Assembly: GCA_948146395.1 (NCBI GenBank) | Contig: OX411551.1 | Span: forward strand, 47,696,854 to 47,760,853 | Source of the DNA: Fragum whitleyi | Taxonomy: Eukaryota > Mollusca > Bivalvia > Cardiida > Cardiidae | Reading direction: 5' to 3' | Length of the DNA: 64,000 nucleotides | In this document: piece by piece, positions 11,164-23,639 of the stretch | Layout: every line of letters starts with the position of its first letter | How positions within the stretch are numbered: the stretch's first letter is position 1 | Notes under the pieces: model-generated | Database searches by the model: none | The model's input: the letters and a program-made list of their open reading frames with translations, nothing else | Told to the model about the DNA's origin: nothing | Made by a program: the position numbers and the translations under genes

Positions 11164-11860
11164 AGCAGTGTTCAATCCAAAATGCCCGTGGAAATTGGTT
11201 AAACAACCATTGTTGATGATAAAGTAATAACTTTCTTGTTTGATTATTTTTTTAGAATAATGAATGAATCGTTAATAATGTCCATTTTTCTAAAAAGACT
11301 TCTAAATGTATATATTCCACATGATTCTTAAATTCACAGCGAACACCGAGAACGAAATGTGATCTCTAATATCAATCTAAAGTCATTCAATTCAAAATAT
11401 GCATTCACCTTGCTTTTAACCTCATTTCCTGTTACAAAATGATTGAAAATGTTCATCAATCAATGTAGCACTTAGTTTTCCTATTATTTTAAAAGTAAAT
11501 TAGTTTACTTTGTTCATAATGTATTGACTTTTATCACTTACATAAAGTGTCATCAAACCATTAAATAATTAGAACAGGCTACAATATTGAACACCACAGA
11601 TTATGGTGTGAACCCAATAAGACCGCGGCCTTCACATTGACAAAATTGCATGATAAAATTTTAGTATAAAACTCGAGGTTAACCATTTTAATCTTTTAAC
11701 TACACAAATATTCGTGTGATAACACCCCATATGACATTTTTAATGATATCTAATGGATATTTTTAGAACAATGACAAAATGCGGTTATTTTAGAAACTTA
11801 CATTTCTGTTCAGAAAACCGAAGAAAACAAGACAAAAGAGGTTTGAAGATAAATATAATT

Positions 11861-11981
11861 CGTACTTAGAGCATATTATGAAAAAAATATCTAAGTCGGG
11901 TTAGGGAATTGATAATTGTCTCGACAGTTATCAATCCCCCAACCTCGTTAGATATCTTTTTCATACAATACACTTAGTACG
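11861..11981. repeat. Foldback element, ATATCTAA..TTAGATAT family
   Basis: Arms of about 50 bp run GTACTTAGAG..GAAAAAAATATCTAA..ATTGATAATTGTC and its complement, closing in GACAGTTATCAAT..TTAGATATC..CTTAGTAC. The close relative at 43641-43785 has the same arm sequence. Confidence 0.8.
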
Positions 11982-12714
11982 TATTATTGCGTAAAAGTGC
12001 GTTTTCGGGTCGCTATGGGCATACGTTAACGGACAAAACCACTGCGTTAACGGGAGAAAATATAGATTAATCAGTAAATTCACGAGCCGTTGACGCCCAG
12101 CTTTTTTTGCTTAAATGTCCTCGATCTGTGACCTATACAGCCCATTAATTTCAATCATTTTTATCTTTTTCTGCAACATTTGTTGAATTCAAAAATATGC
12201 ATCAATCCATTTTATTAATAATACGTCATTTACGTTAACGTTAGTTAAAGTGTAATTAAATACGTTGATCTTATTCCCTCGATAAATTTTGTGTCGTCAT
12301 GAATTTACCAAGCAATGGCGGTATAAACAAAAGTGACGGTGCAATGCATGTCGCAATTTACCCGACGTTTTCGTAGGTTTGTTGCTCGTTTTTAAATGTT
12401 TCTATGAATAATTTCGCACCCTCCGCTGAATAAAAACTTTAGTCTTTAGCTATGCACTCGGATGTGAAGCCATTTTTCGGGTCTCTGCAAATTTCAACGT
12501 CCTAAAAAACGTCAACTAACCTTATATTGTATATATATTTGTATGGTTAGCCCCAAGGAAAGGACTAAACTTTTGTTACGCAATAGGGCCGTTGTGTTTG
12601 AGTGGTCGCACTGATGCTTTCGTTATATGTACAGTTCATTTTCCACTTCAACTCATAGAATCATAAATCTAAATGTTATTTTGCTACAACAAAGTTTAGT
12701 AAATAGAGGATATT
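11982..12714. other. Intergenic, no gene seen
   Basis: This is the upstream region of R1. Short GTTAACG repeats occur near 12023-12050 and 12230-12245. Nothing coding was recognised. Confidence 0.5.
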
Positions 12715-13052
12715 GGATGAGTGGTCATCGAATAGTGCGAATACTGAATTTATCAAACGAGTCATGAGTTTAATAAATTCTGTATTTTACGAGCACAAAT
12801 TTTATATTAAATTTAAAATATGATCCGAATTTTTGCGAAAAACTGTCAAATTATTGAAATTCAACATTATAACGCCGTTTAATACTGTCGTCACAATAAA
12901 TACACTATGACGTCATCTTCGCGGTGACAAAACAGTGTTGCTATTCGTTCTGAGCTCATTTGCATAGTTATTCCACTAGTGTAATAACACCCGTGAAATA
13001 TCAAAAATATCCAACGAGGTTATTTCATTCCCGCGAAGTAGATCATATTATA
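12715..13052 (+). repeat. 400-bp repeat family B, copy 2
   Basis: It starts AGAGGATATTGGATGAGTGG and ends near AGTAGATCATATTA. It is shorter than copy 1 because the middle of the 5' hairpin is missing. It lies about 1.6 kb upstream of R1. Confidence 0.75.
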
Positions 13053-13139
13053 AATGGAAATGGAAAGTTGAATTCTATCATAAACATTTTTAAGATCCAT
13101 CATTCGATAGGCAAAATGTGCGAGAATTACTTTGCAGTT

Positions 13140-14190
13140 TTATATGTATCTATCTATCTATATATACTGCCTGACTCCCCTGTCGGGTATTACTGACAGG
13201 TGCGCGTCTGTGCTGGAATAAAACTGTTAGTCATTGGTTAGAGTGCCAAATTTTAAAAGTATTGTGAGTGTTAGATTAAAAGATCTGGTAAAACAATTTT
13301 GGTTGTTCAGGGACGGCTCATTATCTGAAAAGAATCAAGACTCTTCTTGAACGCGGCAATATCAGGTTGCTGTATGATTGTTTCTGGTAGGTTGTTCCAA
13401 AGTATCACTGTATAAGGAAAAAAAGAATATTTAAAGTAGGAAGCATTTGTGTGGATCTGTCTATAAGATTTTGTGTGCATATGTCGGGTGATCCTAACTG
13501 GTCTGTCAAGATATGTTGGTATGGGTACTGCAACAAAACAAATCACAATTTTATAAAACAAGGTGACTCTGGTGATGTCACGTCTATATTGAAGAGTTTG
13601 CCAGCCAAGATCCTTCTGCATGCAGGTGACACTGCCGTAATGAGAAAAATTATTTTGAACCCATCTTGCTGCTCTACGTTGTACTTTTTCTACTTTGTTG
13701 ATATAGGATGTTGTGTAAGGGCTCTAAACAGTTGGTGCGTATTCTACCTGGGGTCTAACCAGTGTTTCTCTGATCTTCTTATTTTTGGTCTGGATGTTTC
13801 TGCGGAGAAAACCTCAAGTTTTATTTGCAGTAGATGTTATATTGTCAATATGCTTGTTCCAGGAAAGATCTTCAGATATAGTAACTCCTAGGTATTTGGC
13901 ATTGTCCACAGTCTCTAGCACTTGTCCGTATAGCCTGTAATCAAAAGAAACCTTTTTCTTCTTTTTAGTAATTTTTAGGACAATGCATTTGCTAGGGTTA
14001 AACCCCATTTCCCATTTTTTTCTCCCACTGCATTTACTTGTCTAGATCTTCTTGCAGGGTGATACAGTCTTGCTTGTTATCTATAGCTAAGTAAACGGTA
14101 GTGTCATCTGCAAACAAACGAACTTGGGAGGTGATGGTGTTAGAAAGGCGATTAATATATATGAGAAACAGAAGAATGTAATAAAGTACA
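13140..14190 (-). pseudogene. 3' end of a decayed non-LTR retrotransposon (LINE reverse transcriptase)
   Basis: Read on the minus strand, the pieces follow the order of a Jockey/CR1-type reverse transcriptase. FLIYIN and the catalytic-site motif FADDT lie near 14160-14090. KYLGVTISEDLSWNKHI follows near 13900-13850, and the RT-distal domain ending FKKSLD is at 13621-13307. In-frame stops and frame changes break the frame, for example a stop just after TANKT. The 5' part is missing beyond about 14190. The 3' end runs into a TAGA microsatellite near 13140-13165, which resembles the simple tandem tails of such LINEs. This is a 5'-truncated, inactive copy; the clade is uncertain. Confidence 0.85.
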
Positions 14191-14819
14191 TTTAGATTTA
14201 ACGATTTACAACCAAAAATCTTTCTCCGAAAATAGATAATTTTATACTGTACACGCATTCTCAATAAAGGGGTGCCATTTGAATTTTGAAAATCGAAAAG
14301 AATCAACTTTCTTAAAATAAGGAGAATTTGTGCTCAATAGCTTGGAATATGGCTATATTTGATTTCTGCAAAATTTTTTCAACATGATTGGAAAGACACT
14401 CGAGAAAATGCTATTTTAAGCTGGCCAACAAAAGTGCATTTTATTCTATTGAAAGGTTTGTTACCGATGGTGTACCAATATCAATGTCGTAGCAACGTTT
14501 GTACAATTTCTGCTATGCGGACGAGTTTTGTTTTTTATGACGAGAATATTATTTTAAGTCAAAACTTAATAAATATAAGATAGTCGCATGTAAGTCTCTA
14601 TCATTTGGCTTGGAAAATTACATTAATTTCTGATAATGGTTTACAATTGTAAAAGATTTTTTTCAGGACTTTACATTCCATTAAAATATGACTCGAAAAG
14701 TTATATCTGTCTTCACCTCTTTTTAAACCACAAGAGAAAGTCAATACACCAAAATTCATTTATCTTAATTCAGTCATAATGCTCTGAAATCGAAAGAAAT
14801 GTATTCAAAAATGATATAC

Positions 14820-16450
14820 CAAAAGTAACTAACCTTACCAGTACTATCAAAAGTGTGAATAATGCCTTCACTTGACATTAGGGCAAAGATTCAAATTAAT
14901 TGATATAAATTTCATTTAATTTGGTGAGAAAATAAATGATTTTTACAATTACCTTACAAAGCTAAATTAAAAGAAAAGAAAACAAGAAAAGTCATTCAAA
15001 TTAGAACAAACCAGTAATTTGAAACATGAACGTTTAGCAAATGCATTTATAAAACTTATAGTTGATCTTTGCAGTCGTTTTTTTCAAAATTGATACTTTA
15101 CATCGCCGAAGAAAAGCCTTGAATCATAATATCTATATGTAAGGTTCGTTACAATATCTATACGTAAGGTTCGTTTTATTAAAACTATATGCGGTTTGAC
15201 AAATTTTCTACTTTATAACCCGTATATTACCTTAATGTATTGTGAATTTTACTCCCTAGGCGTTTGTTATCAAATAAAATTATTACAGACAATGACGTCG
15301 AACAACAAACAGAAATACATATGGTAAGGTTCGTATTCTCTCTCATGCTTTATCAACTACTATTCATATCTCTAGGTCTTTCTTTAGTTTTCTCAAAACC
15401 CTTTAATAATTTTCACTGTAGATGGTTTATCCACTGTAGTAGATGTACTTGAATTTTATTCATACTTGTACAATATATACATTCGCACAATTTAAAACAA
15501 ATCCTGTCGTAACTTTTTTAGAATGATGTTTTACTTCGAAATATCTAAAAGCAAGTATATAGAAGAAACGATCGTGTCTATTCATAAAAAAATGACGTAC
15601 ACGTAGACTGACAGGTGTGCATACTGACAGATGCATCTATACGAAAGTCTGCAAGAGACAATTTATTGAAGGCTAAGGCAAATAAGGCGCGAGAAAAACT
15701 ATTGACTTTTACTGCAAGGTTCGTTACCGAAAGTAACGAACCTTACCCTAAACTTCTATGTTTTTTTTATGAATAAAGGTTGCCGAATAGTCTAAGATAT
15801 ATATTTCAATAAGAAAGGTCGACTTTTTAGCAAAATCAATATATATTTATTTTGGAATTCTTAGAGGGTTCTCAGCGAAGCCTGACTCCGTATAAAAATG
15901 AAATAAAATAATGTTAGGAGGTACCAGCGTCTGTTTTCAAAAATAATGACAAAATATACATGTCTTGTTCTATTGTGAGAATTGATCACATAAGATAGCA
16001 TACCATCTAAAGTCGTCAATTCAGATAAGAATTCACTGATATATCGACTATACTTCCCATCAGAAAATGAAGTAAGGTTCGGTACTAAATAGAACGAACC
16101 TTACAACTATAATTTCGATTGATCCGAAGATTGAAATTTGTTTGATATATCAAAAAACACCCTTTATCAAACGATTGTTAATTGATTGACAAATATTTGA
16201 TCATGAAATAAGTAAATTGTGAGACGTTTAGTAAAATCTTACCACAAGTGCCCCGGCCCTTTTCTCTCTCGATAACTGCAATTTTCTCAAAAATGATAGG
16301 AAAAACGCGCCGAATAAACGTCAGAATTATTTAGTTACGTAAAGGGTATTATCAAATGACGCCATTTAGCACCGTGGGTGATAGAAAAGTGCTGAATATT
16401 ATAAAACTTTGATATCCGATAACTAACCTTACAAAACGAACCTTACAAAA
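14820..16450. repeat. Cluster of GTAAGGTTCGTTAC motifs
   Basis: At least nine copies of AAGGTTCGTT or its complement lie within 1.6 kb. They occur near 14826, 15141 and 15166 (direct pair), 15323, 15714 and 15730 (perfect hairpin AAGGTTCGTTAC/GTAACGAACCTT), 16073 and 16095 (inverted pair), and 16428 and 16438. The motif was not noticed elsewhere. Apart from a 62-codon frame of no known family, nothing coding is present. The arrangement recalls subterminal binding-site arrays of a large decayed DNA transposon, but no terminal ends were identified. Confidence 0.65.
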
Positions 16451-17267
16451 TGATTTTAACCATCTATTCCATGACTACTACAATGATACAATAGTTCTTT
16501 TTAAGTTTTTTTAAAGCATATGTAAGAGTGTGTAAGGCTAATGAAACGTTATGGTCAAAGTGGTACAGAATTCCAGAATGATTGGTAACAAACCTTTCAT
16601 CCTTAAACCTTCAGCCTGACAAATAAACATTAATCTATTCTGATATAAATATCATTATTCCAAAAAGCTTTCAAAATATTTATTGGTTAATTTCACAATT
16701 CTGAGCGCAAAATAAAAATACTCTGGCAGATTTTAAGGCACTCTGATTCATTTTTGTTCTGCATTTACCTTGATATATGTTAAATTTAATGATTTCGGCG
16801 ACAATTTTACAATTGTTACAATCATTACAGACATATGAAAAACGTAAATGGAACATCAAAAACTATACTTTTTGGATAGGTCTTATGACCGAGCAGAAAT
16901 GCTGCATTTGAAATGGTAACCTACACCAATATTTTTTCAAATAATTCAGTTTTAACAAACAACCTACAGGTTGTTTGTTATCCTGAAAATCTTCGGCGAC
17001 AACAAAATGTACAAATGGCACCTATTTACTGAGAATGTGTGTGTAACGTACACTTCCTTTCAGGAAATATAGTTTATGACTCATACGCTTTAATTTTTTT
17101 TCCCTTCGTGTTTTATGATTATCCTAGATTTTTTAAATTTTTTTGAAGATTTCGATCCTTTTCGAAAAGATCACCGAAATAAGGTGTCTTGTTTGATTTG
17201 GACACCTGCTTGAAAGTTGAAGTCGATGGAAGAAATTATACTTCATCAATATAGTCACAACCCCTAA
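16451..17267. other. Intergenic, no gene seen
   Basis: The only structure seen is a 12-bp-stem hairpin at 16955-16981 (AACAAACAACCT / AGGTTGTTTGTT). Confidence 0.5.
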
Positions 17268-17698
17268 TTGCATTCGGAACACCACTCGGCCAATCTCACG
17301 ATCAACCTCGGATGTACATAGACGGACTATTTTTAAAAATTATGGAAAACCTTGGAAAAACTAGACGACGTCAGTTAGAATGGCGTTAGCCCTCGAAACT
17401 GTGAGTGAAAACATTCGACGTCGCCAACGCTACTCGATTAAGTCACCGACGTGAAACCATCGAATCCTAATAAAAATATTTTAGATTCTTAAATAACGAC
17501 TGAAGAAATCTTAATTTTTGAGAATTAAAAATTCTCAGCCATTATTTACTGCAAAAGATATAAATCTACAGCGCTAGTTTTTTTTACTCTGTTTCCGCCT
17601 ATTAAAATGCACGATTTTTTTTACATACCCATCCGCCTTAAATACATCCGAGGTCTGTTGCAGTTTACGGAAATAGCCGAGTGATGTTCCGAATGCCC
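17268..17698. mobile_element. 430-bp inverted-repeat element
   Basis: The left end GCATTCGGAACACCACTCGG is matched in inverse by GCCGAGTGATGTTCCGAATG at the right end. A second inner pair is CCTCGGATGTA and TACATCCGAGG. The interior lacks a long frame, so it is probably a non-autonomous DNA transposon. Confidence 0.65.
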
Positions 17699-18267
17699 CA
17701 AATCGGTGTAATCCCCCCTCCATGATCAACCTCCATAAATAGCCATGTCACGGTTCTCTTTGATGATTTAAGCGGTTTTCTTTGAATTTAGCACTCATTC
17801 AAAGTGATGAAAAGCGAAAATTTCAGACTGACTTTAGTTTGCAAATTGGAACTACTGATGTATAACGTAAAAAACCTCACGTTACGTCATAAATGGTGAT
17901 CTGCAAAGTAAACATTTTTGATTTGGATAGCCAACCGATAAGCTTATCGCTCGGCCACGAATTCACTAAATTGTATTGATGCATTCTTTTTTACAATACA
18001 ACAAAGTGAGCAAAACCTTTTTGACTATGTATACTATGACTACCTATGAGCAGCTTATATTTTTTTTAAGTTTACCATGATAACCAGAGAATTCGGCGAA
18101 TATAATTCCTTTTTTCAATTTTCGAACGTGGTCGCCTTAATAAAATTAAATAATGACAAATCTTTTCATATTTGCACAGCGGATTAGGAGGCTTATATTT
18201 GAAGGACGCCTTTAACAGTTTTTTCATAATATCACGGAAGCCGGAGTACCTAATGATTGGTTCATTG

Positions 18268-18549
18268 TATAGTAAATCACATCATGAAATCGACACCCAT
18301 CTCGACCAAAACCATTCAAATCACTCGCTTAGCGCTACAATTATTCATTCCAAACACTAACTTAAATCACTCAAAAATGGATTTCATTGAACGAAGGTAT
18401 AAAAAACACCAAATGGATGAAAATAGTTTCGATTATGTTTTACCTTCCTTGTAAATCGTTCAAAACTCTATCCACACATCCATTCAATTTCATTCCAACA
18501 TCATTCCAAAAGCATTCAACTTGTCAATTTCATGATGTTTCTAACTGTA
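18268..18549 (+). mobile_element. TA-flanked MITE family C, internally deleted copy
   Basis: It opens TATAGTAAATCACATCATGA and closes TTGTCAATTTCATGATG..CTAACTGTA, the inverted ends of family C. The interior has the family's degenerate ATTCATTCCAAACACT and CATTCAATTTCATTCCAA strings. The short overlapping frames here are by-products of these repeats. Confidence 0.75.
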
Positions 18550-19650
18550 TTTCTCCCATCAGCAGTAAACATGAATTATTGCATTCTTCCCTGGCTGTTA
18601 TCACGCTAAGCTGTACGACTATCCACCCATCCATTTATGGGAGATAACCGTCGGAAAGTATGTGTGTGGGAATCGATTCCTTATCCCCATGATCAAAGAT
18701 TGGGATTCTTACGAGCGCCAGAACGCCAGGACGGCGGTGGCAAAGAAGGAGTTGTTTTTTTAACAAATAGTTCTTTAATTTTATAAATCCCTGAATACCA
18801 CCAGCCGTCACCCAACCCAAACTGTTGCTGCAGCCATGAACTCTCGAGTGTAATGATTTCTACGAGTTTCACAGAAATCCTTGCATTTCCTTCAAAATAT
18901 CAGAGACGTGGGTCTTCTTGGTTGGGAGGAAATGCACTTTTCACATTTCACATGCAACTACAGATTTTTTCCGGTCTCCGTCACTGCAAATGAAATGTAA
19001 AGAGGATCACCGAAGAAAATTTTCTGCGAAGATGGTTGGTGCATTACTTTTAGAGGATTATATCGTTCTAAGAATTCGCTGTTTAATACTACAGTGTCTT
19101 GACACAAAAAACTCGACACTTTAAGACTCAAGGGTAATGATTTGAAAGAAAAATCAAACAGGTGCGCCGTGCACTGCCGTTTCCTCACAAATATTGAAGG
19201 TTGAGGCGTTCTCGGTTTGGATTTGGTGTAAGTTTTTATTTATTTGTGATTTTTTTTATCAAAAGTATTACTCTGAGTTTCACGTACAGAATTCTTGTCA
19301 TTGTAACGATATTCTTTAATTTGATTTTAATTCGTCTATAAAATTAGATGGGACAGGCTTGGAGACGTTTCTGTCAAGGTAAGTTGAAATTTGACAAGGG
19401 GTGTACGACAAGGCAGTGTTTTTTGAAAAAATAGAATTTTATTAAAGATCACCACCCATCTCCAGCTCTTTGCCCCCCGCCCATGGGAACTTTAGGGTAA
19501 ATTTATTCATCCGTCAAAACATACTTGCTTTGGTTCTAGATTAGGAGTTTGATTTTAATTTTTTTTCATTTATTTTCATCTTTGTTCCAATAGCGACCAA
19601 TTAATTTTCGATTATTGGAATTGCCCAAACACTATACGGGAGGTAAACAG
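18550..19650. other. Intergenic, no gene seen
   Basis: Only short frames of 60-76 codons with no recognisable domain. No repeats were recognised. Confidence 0.5.
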
Positions 19651-19770
19651 CCCTGCGTTCACGATGAAAACGTTAGCGAAGCGCTTTTGAAATGATACCT
19701 CGCTTTGCACGTGCAAAGCGGGGTATCATCTCAAAGCGCTCGCGAAACGCTTTTACATCCTGAACACAGG
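19651..19770. repeat. Foldback MITE, CCCTGCGTTC family
   Basis: CCCTGCGTTCACGATGAAAA at the left is answered by TTTTACATCCTGAACACAGG at the right. The centre is TCGCTTTGCACGTGCAAAGC. Confidence 0.75.
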
Positions 19771-19802
19771 ACCGGTGAAGGCGCTTGGACAAAAATGTTC
19801 CA

Positions 19803-19928
19803 TGTGTTCAGATAACAGAAAGTGGCAAACTGTCTGCAAATTATACACCGCTTTGCACGTGCACTTGTGTGTAAGGCGGGATATAATTTGCAAACGGTTT
19901 GCCACGTTTTGTTGTCCTGAACGCAGAG
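19803..19928. repeat. Foldback MITE, same family, adjacent copy
   Basis: The ends are TGTTCAGATAACAGAAAGTG and TTGTTGTCCTGAACGCAGAG, and the centre is CCGCTTTGCACGTGCACTTG. It lies 32 bp from the previous copy. Confidence 0.75.
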
Positions 19929-20589
19929 GTCGTATCACAGCAGGCAACAGACGACGGACTGACGGGGGTCTTAATGCCTCACCTTTATTAGCTATCTTAA
20001 CTGTCACACACGGGGCTCAATTAAGAGATGAAGAGACTTTTTTTTTCATTTCATGGAGGTATGACACCAAAAACCTTATCCCACTGTATGAATAAGCGAA
20101 TCGAATTCAAACTTAAATGTGATTAGGGTTTAAGTTTCATACCCCTATTAAAAAATCTCTTCACATCTTATTCGAAATCATGAAGCAAAAATTTAAAGAT
20201 TCACCAATAATGAACCAGATTTATTACGGGACTGTATGTCGGAAAATTCCGAAAACAACTTGCGTACTCATTTTTTTCCATTGAGTAATAAAACATTTTT
20301 TGGCCATTTGGAATAAACGAATCTTGACTGACATGCCAAAAATAAAGATATATATCGTTTCACCTCAGAGGTTCAAACACGGTACTGATTTGACTTTTTG
20401 ATTGATGTCATTGAGGGTAAGTCATTTTGTTTGACAATCGTGATTTTTCCTTGAAATGTTAATATTATTTTTGTTTGCAGAGTCATTACCATTTAATATT
20501 TACTGAATGACTAGTGATTTTAACTTATTATCAGCGTTCTAGAAAAAAAATCACGTTTTGTGTAGGTGTAAACTTACAGTACATCGTCC

Positions 20590-21250
20590 TGGTTCTTCTA
20601 AAACCTCGTAACTACAGCGTGTAAACAGCTGTAGTTACGAGGTTTTGGAAGAAAACCACCGTCATTTGGTTTTCTTTTTGCAGAGTTCATTAAGTTTAAT
20701 CTCCAAGTACAATTAATAGGTTTTGGGAGAAACCCGTCGCCAGTTAGTTTTCTTGTAGAGTAGAGTTGTAGAGTTAATTTAGTTTAGGGAAAGTACAATT
20801 ACGAGGGTTTAACTTTAGAATAGGGGAATTCCACAGAAGCTATAAAAGTCCAAATGACACAAGAGCCATGTCAGGCAAAGTACAATAACGAGGGTTGGGA
20901 GGAAAAACCGACGCCATTTAGAGCACTTGTTCCTCAGAAGCTATAAAAGCACAATTGACATAAGAGCAATGTCAGACATGCCCCGCCCCCCCCCCCCCCC
21001 CCAAAAGCTTGAAAGTAACAACAGGGAACAATTTCTTAAGACAATGCTAATATTCACCGTGCACATTTGGACAATCTCATAAACATTGAACAACGTTTAT
21101 TTTTCTTCTGAGACGATATCAAAATGCATGCCGAAGACTGTGACAAATGAAATTTGATATCTACCTTTCAGGGTGACTTCAAGAAGCTATGAAGCCCAAT
21201 CAAAACAAGAGCCTTGTCAGACACGATCATTTCGCCCGTAAAAGTTTGAA
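20590..21250 (+). repeat. Degenerate tandem repeats with hairpin and C run
   Basis: A 20-bp-arm hairpin (AACCTCGTAACTACAG / CTGTAGTTACGAGGTT) lies at about 20598-20648. ACGAGG..TTGGGAGAAAACC..GCCATTTAG units then recur at roughly 75-110-bp spacing. The string CAGAAGCTATAAAAG..ACA..AGAGC.ATGTCAG occurs near 20832, 20932 and 21183. A C-rich run sits at 20985-21002. Confidence 0.6.
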
Positions 21251-21489
21251 AATAACAACAAGAATGAATTTTCACTATTTGTTTTAGTTTTTTATTTATT
21301 TTTTCTCTCTCTCTTTTTTATTGTTGAGGTCTGCCTACCCGAGTAGTATGATACATTGTTTTAGAAATTTAATGCAGACAAAATTTAAGTCTTTGAAACA
21401 GAAAATAGCAATAACTCTAAACTTTTCAAAGTAGATCTATGTTTCTTGTATACTGCACTTCTCTTTAAAGAGATATATGCACCTATGAA

Positions 21490-21762
21490 GCCGCCGACAT
21501 AGCGCAGTTGGTTGCGCGTCAGACTGTTATTCTAGAGGTCCCGGGTTCGATCCCCGACGGCGACACTCGTTCTTTCCGAATATTTGTCTCCCACCAATGG
21601 GTCGATAGTCGTAGACCTATGAGGGAAAGCAGCTGGGGGCTATGAAAGGATGTAATGGTAGTACTGGTGTGAGAAATACCAGAAATCAATTGTTGTCAAC
21701 CGAGATATAACTGCAACATTGTTGTAAGCGGCGTAAACCCCATTTAAACAAACACAAAAATC
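21490..21762 (+). mobile_element. tRNA-derived SINE, full copy with 10-bp TSD
   Basis: This is the best-preserved copy of the 334-618 family. It has head GCCGCCGACATAGCGCAGTT, B box GGGTTCGATCCCCGACGGCG, body GTCGATAGTCGTAGACCTAT and 3' end GCGGCGTAAACCCCATTT. The direct repeat CACCTATGAA at 21480-21489 and 21763-21772 is the target-site duplication. The insertion splits an older local repeat whose units (GACAAAATTTAAGTCT) occur near 21376, 21814 and 21970. Confidence 0.92.
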
Positions 21763-22259
21763 CACCTATGAAATTTCGGGTTGATAGCTGCTATACCTAC
21801 AGATTTGAATCGGACAAAATTTAAGTCTGTAAATCACAAAGAGCAATTACTCCAAAAATAAGGAAGCACGAATTCTCTATATTTTTTATCGCTCTTCTAG
21901 TGAAGGAGATCTTTCCATCTATGAAGTTTCGAGTTTGCAGATGGTATATTCTTACAGAGATATGCTCTGGACAAAATTTATGTCTGTAAATCACAAAGGG
22001 CACTTACTTATCTTTTGACAGTTTGCATGTTTGTTAAATTATCACATTGTGGCTATTTCACCACAAAAATTGAAAAATATAAATCATAAAAATTCTGGAA
22101 TCGTAAATTTTTTTTCTCGACTTCTGCCCTTTTAAGAAAAAAAAAATTATCAAAATCAAATGGTTGTTCAGAAATAAATGTCAATATGTATATGTAAAAA
22201 AGTATTTCAAGTTAGTGAATTTCGTATGCTAGCTGAACCAGTTTAGTTTTGGGTGGAGT

Positions 22260-23562
22260 TTAGTTTCCACTGACATAGATTAAAAATACTCCGAAGCTAA
22301 GTGCAGTAAGAATAGTAAAGGCAAACAGAGAAAGATAATCAACCAGATCGCTAATGTCTCTCCAAGTAACAACTATCCCAATTTCTTTTTTGTCCTGTGT
22401 GGAATTCTTAAGTTGTGTGTTGGCATGATCACAAATGTTTGTTTTAGGCATTTCTATTTTGTTATCGACAATTTCCAATCCGTCATCATTCGTCAAGGTC
22501 AACATGTCTGAGCCTTTTGGGTGAACTTTCCTTGAAGTTTTGTTAGTGGTACATTTTCGCGGTCGGTATAAAATGATATGTAGTGTTTTAAGCCAGTCTG
22601 GGACTGGGATGCTTTTGTCCTTATGGTAAAGTCTAAGATTCAAAATCGTGACCAATGTTATAAGTGAGCTTATGATCATATCAAACATCAATTTATAAGA
22701 TATAATAGGTAATGGCTCAGAACTTCTCGGCAATGTATCACTTATGATAGTCATAAACACAGCTATTGATAGTAAAACTGTGATGCTATATGAAACACGT
22801 TCCCCGGATTCTGGAACCAGTAAAAATACCAAAACGTTTATCAAGCTTAGAAATAAAATGGGCATTAATATGTTTACCACGATGAACTCTGGTTTTCGAC
22901 TTAAATAAAATGTAACTTCCAGCTGTGACCAATCGTTGACAGACGCTACTTTTACACTGGTATTCTCCAATACCCAGGCCACGTTTCCGGAAAATAGCGA
23001 CGTGTCCACATGGTCACTATCTATAAGCAATTGCACTTCACTGACGTCATATCCCCACACATTAAAGTCCGAAGTACATGTTTGCTTGTCAAATGGATAA
23101 TTAGTAACATCGACGGAACAGGTCGATTTCTATTAAACCACCTGGCGTCCATGTAGCCAGACCGCTGTGCTCGTAATCTACCATTTGCCAGTTTCTCCCG
23201 AACGACTCCACTTCCTCGGTCGGCGTAGTAAGTACAAGATCGGGGACCCATACATGTTTGTAAGAGATTTTAGTCCTGTCCACACCGCCATAAGCTTCGG
23301 GGTCCCAAACCATCCCAGCATCATGCCATATGATATTAAATGCTCCTGTATAGGCAAATACCTCATGTACTTCGTCGAATTCTTGTATAGACTTGAGATA
23401 TGTTAAAACACGTACTTGTGTGACAGAGTCGTGATCATTTACAGGACGAACGTTTTTATTGTAGTTACTGAGAAGGTTATTTACTAATGTCGTTGAGTCG
23501 TTCAGTGTTCCACTCTCAACCATTGTTGATGAGAACACAATAATTAACACGTATATATACAT
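22260..23562 (-). pseudogene. R2: nAChR-like receptor gene with a 1-base frameshift
   Basis: This is a single-exon paralogue of R1. The ATG at 23562-23560 opens a signal peptide (MYIYVLIIVFSS..). The frame is open through loop A (WVPD) to codon 145, then shifts because of one extra base in the T run at 23127-23129, two residues before the first Cys of the Cys-loop, and stops. From there the other frame continues to 22260 with TNYPFDKQTC, loop B WGYD, M1, M2 (GERVSYSITVLL, Glu -1', Leu 9'), M3, a basic M3-M4 loop and M4. The span is 1303 nt, exactly 434 codons plus one base, so everything else is intact. Loop C has no vicinal cysteines. It could be a recent pseudogene, or a functional gene with a homopolymer sequencing error. 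Confidence 0.9.
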
Positions 23563-23628
23563 TGTTTGCTTCCAATATTTTTGTTTTGTCAAGATTTTGT
23601 TTTAAAATTCATTTATCAGTTGTGTAGT

Positions 23629-23636
23629 TCTATACT
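23629..23636 (-). promoter_or_regulatory. Candidate TATA-like site of R2
   Basis: Minus-strand AAGTATAGAA lies about 67 bp upstream of the R2 ATG. This is a motif match only. Confidence 0.2.
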
Positions 23637-23639
23637 TTA

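Noticed and set aside
13451..13891. 146-codon plus-strand open frame
   Set aside because: It is antisense to the decayed LINE reverse transcriptase, whose minus-strand motifs are clear.
23021..23406. Additional frames on both strands across R2
   Set aside because: They are shadows of the receptor frame. Only the two frames joined at 23127-23129 encode receptor sequence.
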